Part shown: positions 6,976-9,860 of the stretch, piece by piece
Numbering within the stretch: the first letter of the stretch is position 1
Layout of the letters: each line of letters opens with the position of its first letter
Assembly (NCBI GenBank): GCA_946885815.1
Contig: CAMPHE010000047.1
Location: 1-9,860, forward strand
From: an uncultured Arenimonas sp.
Lineage (GTDB): Bacteria; Pseudomonadota; Gammaproteobacteria; Xanthomonadales; Xanthomonadaceae
DNA: 9,860 nt
Reading direction: 5' to 3'
Made by a program: the position numbers and the translations under genes
Notes under the pieces: generated by a model
What the model saw: only the letters and a program-made list of their open reading frames with translations
What the model was told of the DNA's origin: nothing
Databases searched by the model: none

Positions 6976-8310
6976 ATGACCGGCCGGCTCGACTGGGTCG
7001 CCAATGCCGGGGGGCCGCTGCGCGGCGATGTCGCCGTGCCGGGCGACAAGTCCGTGTCGCACCGCGCCCTGATGCTGGGAGCGATCGCCGAAGGGACGAC
7101 CCGCATCCGCGGTCTGCTCGAAGGCGAGGACACGCTCGCGACCGCCCGGATCGTGGCGCAGCTCGGCGTGGGCATCGCCAGGTCCGGAGGCGGCGAATAC
7201 GCCGTGGACGGTGTCGGTCTGCACGGACTTCGGCCGGCGCCCGCGCCGCTGGACTGCGGCAACGCCGGCACCGCGATGCGCCTGTTCGCCGGGATGCTGG
7301 CCGGGCAGGGGTTCCGGAGCACGCTGGTCGGCGATGCTTCGCTGACGCGGCGGCCGATGCGGCGCGTGATCGAACCGCTGGCGCGCATGGGCGCTCGCAT
7401 CGAAGCGGACGGCGGCGACCGCCCGCCATTGACAAGTCACATTACAAAAAGCCTGCAATCGATTGAATATTCGACGGAAGTGGCTTCGGCCCAGGTGAAG
7501 TCGGCGATCCTGCTCGCCGGTCTCTACGCTCGCGGGGAAACCCGCGTCCGGGAGCCGCATCCCACCCGGGACTACACCGAATCGATGCTCCGGGCGTTCG
7601 GTGCGGCGATCCGGTTCGCCCCGGGGGAAGCGGCCATCGTCGGCGGCAGCAAACTGCGGGCGATCGACGTCGACGTGCCGGCCGATTTCTCGTCCGCGGC
7701 GTTCTTCCTCGTCGCCGCCTCGGTCGTTCCAGGTTCCGAAATGCGGCTGCGGGGTGTCGGTGTCGATCCGCGGCGGACCGGCCTGCTCGAGGTCCTGCGC
7801 GGGATGGGTGCCGACATCCGGCTGGAGAACCCGCGCGACACCGGCGGCTTCGCGGTCGCCGACCTCGTGGTCCGCGCTTCCCGGCTGCACGGGATCGAGG
7901 TGCCCGCTGCGCTCGTTCCGGACATGATCGACGAGTTTCCCGTGCTTTTCGTCGCCGCCGCGCTCGCGTCGGGCACGACGGTCGTGCGCGGCGCCGCGGA
8001 ATTGCGGGTGAAGGAATCCGATCGCATCGCGACCATGGGCGCCGCGCTCCGGGCGATGGGCGCGGAGGTGATCGAGACGCCCGACGGGGCCGTGATCCGC
8101 GGCGGCCGCCCGCTGCGGGGCGCCGAGGTCGACGCCCATGGCGACCATCGCGTGGCGATGGCGATCGCGGTCGCCGCCCAGTGTGCCGCGGGGACCACCC
8201 TCATTTCCGACTGCGCCAACGTGGAGACGTCGTTCCCCGGCTTCGCGGCACGGGCCGCCGCGGCCGGCTTCGGGCTCGGGCCCGGGTTTCCCGCGGCGGG
8301 CCTCGGCTAG
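6976..8310 (+). CDS. aroA: 3-phosphoshikimate 1-carboxyvinyltransferase (EPSP synthase)
   Basis: AroA joins phosphoenolpyruvate to shikimate-3-phosphate, the sixth step of the shikimate pathway, in the cytosol. The 444-residue product has the two-lobe family signatures: VPGDKSVSHRAL with K25, DCGNAGTAMR (93-102) with Gly98 at the glyphosate-sensitive position, DASLTRRPM, SAQVKS with Q173, MIDEFP with catalytic D319, and LRVKESDR with E347. GDKS plus SAQVKS resembles the Coxiella/class II-like branch, but RDYTE replaces RDHTE and NAGT is retained, so glyphosate response cannot be read off directly. ATG 6976 follows only a weak GCGGA (6967-6971) and may rely on coupling to serC 18 bp upstream. 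Residues 153-169 are encoded by an unusual AT-rich patch, described separately. The domain length is kept, so the enzyme looks functional. Confidence 0.97.
   Translation: MTGRLDWVANAGGPLRGDVAVPGDKSVSHRALMLGAIAEGTTRIRGLLEGEDTLATARIVAQLGVGIARSGGGEYAVDGVGLHGLRPAPAPLDCGNAGTAMRLFAGMLAGQGFRSTLVGDASLTRRPMRRVIEPLARMGARIEADGGDRPPLTSHITKSLQSIEYSTEVASAQVKSAILLAGLYARGETRVREPHPTRDYTESMLRAFGAAIRFAPGEAAIVGGSKLRAIDVDVPADFSSAAFFLVAASVVPGSEMRLRGVGVDPRRTGLLEVLRGMGADIRLENPRDTGGFAVADLVVRASRLHGIEVPAALVPDMIDEFPVLFVAAALASGTTVVRGAAELRVKESDRIATMGAALRAMGAEVIETPDGAVIRGGRPLRGAEVDAHGDHRVAMAIAVAAQCAAGTTLISDCANVETSFPGFAARAAAAGFGLGPGFPAAGLG
7429..7485 (+). other. AT-rich, divergent patch inside aroA
   Basis: About 50 bp (7431-7480) has 20 G/C bases, or 40%, inside a gene of about 70% GC, and uses codons rare in the neighbours (ACA, AGT, ATT, AAA, CAA, GAA, TAT). 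It encodes residues from about T153 to V169. The family there usually has a stretch like I-x-G-x-x-L-x-G-I-x-Y-x-L-P-V-A-S. Here the spacing of L160, I163, Y165 and A170-S171 is kept while most other residues differ. The patch contains a perfect TTGACA (7429-7434) and two abutting palindromes, CAATCGATTG (7456-7465) and GAATATTC (7465-7472). It is not an insertion, because the reading frame and length are conserved. Local recombination, relaxed constraint or an embedded regulatory element are possible explanations. Confidence 0.7.
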
Positions 8311-8313
8311 AAT
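8308..8313 (+). promoter_or_regulatory. Candidate -10 of a cmk promoter overlapping the aroA stop
   Basis: TAGAAT matches the TATAAT consensus at five of six positions, and its TAG is the aroA stop codon. The expected start point, 6-8 nt downstream, falls on or beside the cmk ATG at 8320, implying a leaderless or nearly leaderless transcript. No clear -35 is seen: the bases 17 nt upstream are GGTTTC. No Shine-Dalgarno is evident between 8311 and 8319. Confidence 0.4.
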
Positions 8314-8319
8314 CGCCGG

Positions 8320-9012
8320 ATGCCCCGCATCCCCGTACTCACGATCGACGGACCCTCCGGTTCCGGCAAGGGAACGATCAGCCGCCACGTGGCCGAGCGC
8401 CTCGGCTGGCATTACCTCGATTCCGGCGCCCTGTATCGCGCCGTCGGTCTCGCGGCGGCGTGGGAAGGCCTGGACCTGAGCGATCCCGAAGCCGTCGCCC
8501 ACTGCGCCGCGCGGACGGAAATCCGCTTCGACACCCGGGGGGCCGGGGAGCCCCACGTCATCGTCAACGGCAAGGACGCGACCCGCCAGCTGCGCACCGA
8601 GACCGCCGGCGCGGCCGCCTCGGCGATCGCCGCGCATCCGCCCGTGCGGGCCGCGCTCGTGGACCTGCAGCACGGCTTCCGCCGCGCGCCCGGGCTGGTC
8701 GCGGACGGACGGGACATGGGCACGGTCATCTTCCCGGACGCGCCGTACAAGGTCTTCCTGACGGCGAGTGCCGGGGAACGGGCCCAAAGGCGCTATAAGC
8801 AGTTGAAGGAAAAAGGGGTTTCGGTTACTCTTGCCGGCCTGCTGAACGAGATCGCCGCTCGCGACGAGCGCGATGCCGGGCGAGCCGTGGCCCCCCTGAA
8901 ACCCGCCGACGACGCGGTGATCGTGGATTCCACCGGCACGCCCATCTCCGAGGTGATCGAGCGCGTGCTGTCGGTGCTGCCGGAAAAACTCCGCCCGCCC
9001 CGCGACGCCTGA
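8320..9012 (+). CDS. cmk: Cytidylate (CMP/dCMP) kinase
   Basis: Cmk phosphorylates CMP and dCMP with ATP in pyrimidine nucleotide recycling, in the cytosol. The 230-residue length fits the bacterial family (about 220-230). The P-loop GPSGSGKG is at residues 11-18. It is followed by [12 protein letters not shown] (about 33-44, CMP binding), [13 protein letters not shown] (about 129-141), the RYKQLKEKG lid segment, RDERD, and a C-terminal block containing DST. The gene starts 9 nt after the aroA stop with no visible Shine-Dalgarno. This fits either translational coupling or the leaderless start suggested by the TAGAAT element. rpsA follows after a 157-nt leader, the standard cmk-rpsA pairing. 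The lid segment (about 8791-8830) is locally AT-richer (18 G/C of 40), which may partly reflect conserved residues. Confidence 0.97.
   Translation: MPRIPVLTIDGPSGSGKGTISRHVAERLGWHYLDSGALYRAVGLAAAWEGLDLSDPEAVAHCAARTEIRFDTRGAGEPHVIVNGKDATRQLRTETAGAAASAIAAHPPVRAALVDLQHGFRRAPGLVADGRDMGTVIFPDAPYKVFLTASAGERAQRRYKQLKEKGVSVTLAGLLNEIAARDERDAGRAVAPLKPADDAVIVDSTGTPISEVIERVLSVLPEKLRPPRDA
8803..8831 (+). promoter_or_regulatory. Possible internal promoter in cmk for rpsA
   Basis: TTGAAG (8803-8808) is separated by 17 bp from TACTCT (8826-8831) in an AT-richer part of cmk. Each hexamer matches consensus only partly (four and three of six). E. coli rpsA is known to be driven in part from promoters upstream of or within cmk, so the location is plausible, but the sequence evidence is weak. 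Confidence 0.2.
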
Positions 9013-9169
9013 CGGTTTCCCCGGTCGCTCCCGCCCGCATCCGCGGCGGTTTCCGACGCAGGCAAAGCGCCGCACCGAAAGGGCGGCATTCCATCAACGC
9101 GCGCGAGCGCACTGCAGGTGGGTCGCGGCAGCCATGCCGTGGCCCGTATGTCCAACCGGGACTCCAACA
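9013..9169 (+). promoter_or_regulatory. Structured rpsA leader with three hairpins
   Basis: The 157-nt gap between cmk and rpsA holds three successive hairpins. Hairpin I (9069-9087) has a GCCGC/GCGGC stem, a bulged A9074, and two C-G pairs closing a GAAA tetraloop. Hairpin II (9099-9110) has a GCGC/GCGC stem closing a GCGA tetraloop. Hairpin III (9118-9147) has about 13 pairs, four of them G-U, closing a GCCA loop. A 22-nt unpaired linker with a weak GGGA (9158-9161) precedes ATG 9170. In E. coli and other gammaproteobacteria the rpsA start region also folds into hairpins and lacks a strong Shine-Dalgarno; S1 binds it to repress its own synthesis. A similar role is inferred here. The upstream part (9013-9068) contains an 8-bp direct repeat, CGGTTTCC, at 9013 and 9047, and no clear promoter. 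Confidence 0.55.
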
Positions 9170-9860
9170 ATGACTGAATCTTTCGCTGAACTGTTCGAAG
9201 AGAGCCAGACCGCGCTCAACAAGCTCAAGCCGGGCGCGATCGTCTCCGGCACCGTGGTCGAGATCCGCTCCGACGTGGTCGTCATCAATGCCGGCCTCAA
9301 GTCCGAGGGCATCATCCCCATCGAGCAGTTCCGTAACGAAGCCGGGGAACTCGAAGTCTCCGTCGGCGAGACCGTCAAGGTCGCGCTCGAGTACCTCGAG
9401 AACGGCTTCGGCGAGACCGTGCTGTCGCGCGAGAAGGCCAAGCGCGCCATGGTGTGGGACGAGCTCGAGGCTTCGATGGAAGCCGGCGAGATCGTCACCG
9501 GCCGCATCAGCGGCAAGGTCAAGGGCGGCTTCACCGTCGACATCCGCGACGTCCGGGCGTTCCTGCCGGGTTCGCTGGTCGACGTGCGTCCGGTCCGCGA
9601 CCCGGGCTACCTCGAGGGCAAGGAACTCGAGTTCAAGATCATCAAGCTCGACCGCAAGCGCAACAACGTCGTCGTCTCCCGCCGCGCGGTGGTCGAGTCC
9701 GAGTCGAGCGTCGAGCGCGAGCAGCTGATGGAGCGCCTGCAGGAAGGCGCCGTCATCAAGGGCGTCGTCAAGAACCTCACCGACTACGGCGCGTTCGTCG
9801 ACCTCGGCGGCATCGACGGCCTGCTGCACATCACCGACATGGCGTGGAAGCGCGTCCGTC
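9170..9860 (+). CDS. rpsA: 30S ribosomal protein S1 (5' part, cut by window end)
   Basis: The first 230 codons of S1 are present and the frame is open to the window edge; the full protein is normally about 555-565 residues. S1 binds mRNA on the 30S subunit and helps start translation on structured or weak-SD messages. The start [13 protein letters not shown] and the blocks [68 protein letters not shown] and [14 protein letters not shown] are hallmark S1. S1 repeat 1 covers about residues 20-85, repeat 2 about 105-170, and repeat 3 begins near 190. ATG 9170 is chosen by this conserved N-terminus. An in-frame ATG at 9134 would add twelve residues, but it lies inside leader hairpin III. Autoregulation through the leader is likely by family precedent. 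Confidence 0.97.
   Translation, partial: MTESFAELFEESQTALNKLKPGAIVSGTVVEIRSDVVVINAGLKSEGIIPIEQFRNEAGELEVSVGETVKVALEYLENGFGETVLSREKAKRAMVWDELEASMEAGEIVTGRISGKVKGGFTVDIRDVRAFLPGSLVDVRPVRDPGYLEGKELEFKIIKLDRKRNNVVVSRRAVVESESSVEREQLMERLQEGAVIKGVVKNLTDYGAFVDLGGIDGLLHITDMAWKRVR

Noticed and set aside
5796..7466. Plus-strand 556-codon frame across serC and the start of aroA
   Set aside because: It is an Arg/Ala-rich out-of-frame shadow that ends exactly where the AT-rich aroA patch introduces a stop.
7429..7485. AT-rich aroA patch as an inserted mobile element or a pair of frameshifts
   Set aside because: Length and reading frame match the family, flanking motifs are in register, and no repeats or target duplications flank it. 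The base composition is not that of another frame of the host gene.
9013..9054. Direct repeat CGGTTTCC (9013 and 9047) in the rpsA leader
   Set aside because: Two 8-bp copies with no phasing to a promoter or binding site I recognise; likely chance.
5725..9075. Minus-strand open frame of 1116 codons antisense to serC, aroA and cmk
   Set aside because: It lies opposite three unmistakable enzymes. Lack of stops is expected at this GC content and the translation shows no recognisable domain.

Overview
The window is about 70% GC, densely packed, and reads as chromosomal DNA of a gammaproteobacterium. The N-terminus of ribosomal protein S1, the gene order serC-aroA-cmk-rpsA, the MsrP/MsrQ pair and the protein signatures together suggest the Xanthomonadales (Lysobacter/Luteimonas-like). 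That family-level placement is inference from remembered protein similarity, not a search.

Layout from left to right. At 3-866 (+) is a tail-anchored protein with two degenerate FHA domains. It converges on, and overlaps by 16 bp, a minus-strand operon: msrP (2493-1519) followed by msrQ (1528-851). These encode the periplasmic, molybdopterin-dependent methionine sulfoxide reductase and its heme-containing membrane partner. A 73-bp divergent intergenic region at 2494-2566, with one TATA-like element readable in both directions, separates msrP from a large plus-strand cyclic-di-GMP gene (2567-5755). This encodes a cytosolic protein with five PAS domains followed by GGDEF and EAL domains, both with intact signature residues. 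A GC hairpin follows its stop.

The right half (5872-9860, +) is a housekeeping cluster: serC (phosphoserine aminotransferase), aroA (EPSP synthase), cmk (CMP kinase) and the first 230 codons of rpsA (ribosomal protein S1, cut by the window end). serC and aroA link serine/PLP metabolism and the shikimate pathway. The cmk-rpsA linkage is classical, and rpsA has its own 157-nt structured leader.

No mobile element, CRISPR array, tRNA, rRNA or defence system is visible, and no stretch over 300 bp lacks a gene. I do not see a previously undescribed multi-gene system. The features most worth a second look are: an AT-rich, length-conserving patch inside aroA carrying a perfect TTGACA and abutting palindromes; an A-B-A-B duplication of PAS pairs in the c-di-GMP protein; three consecutive hairpins, two with GNRA tetraloops, before rpsA; and a -10 element placed so that cmk could be leaderless.
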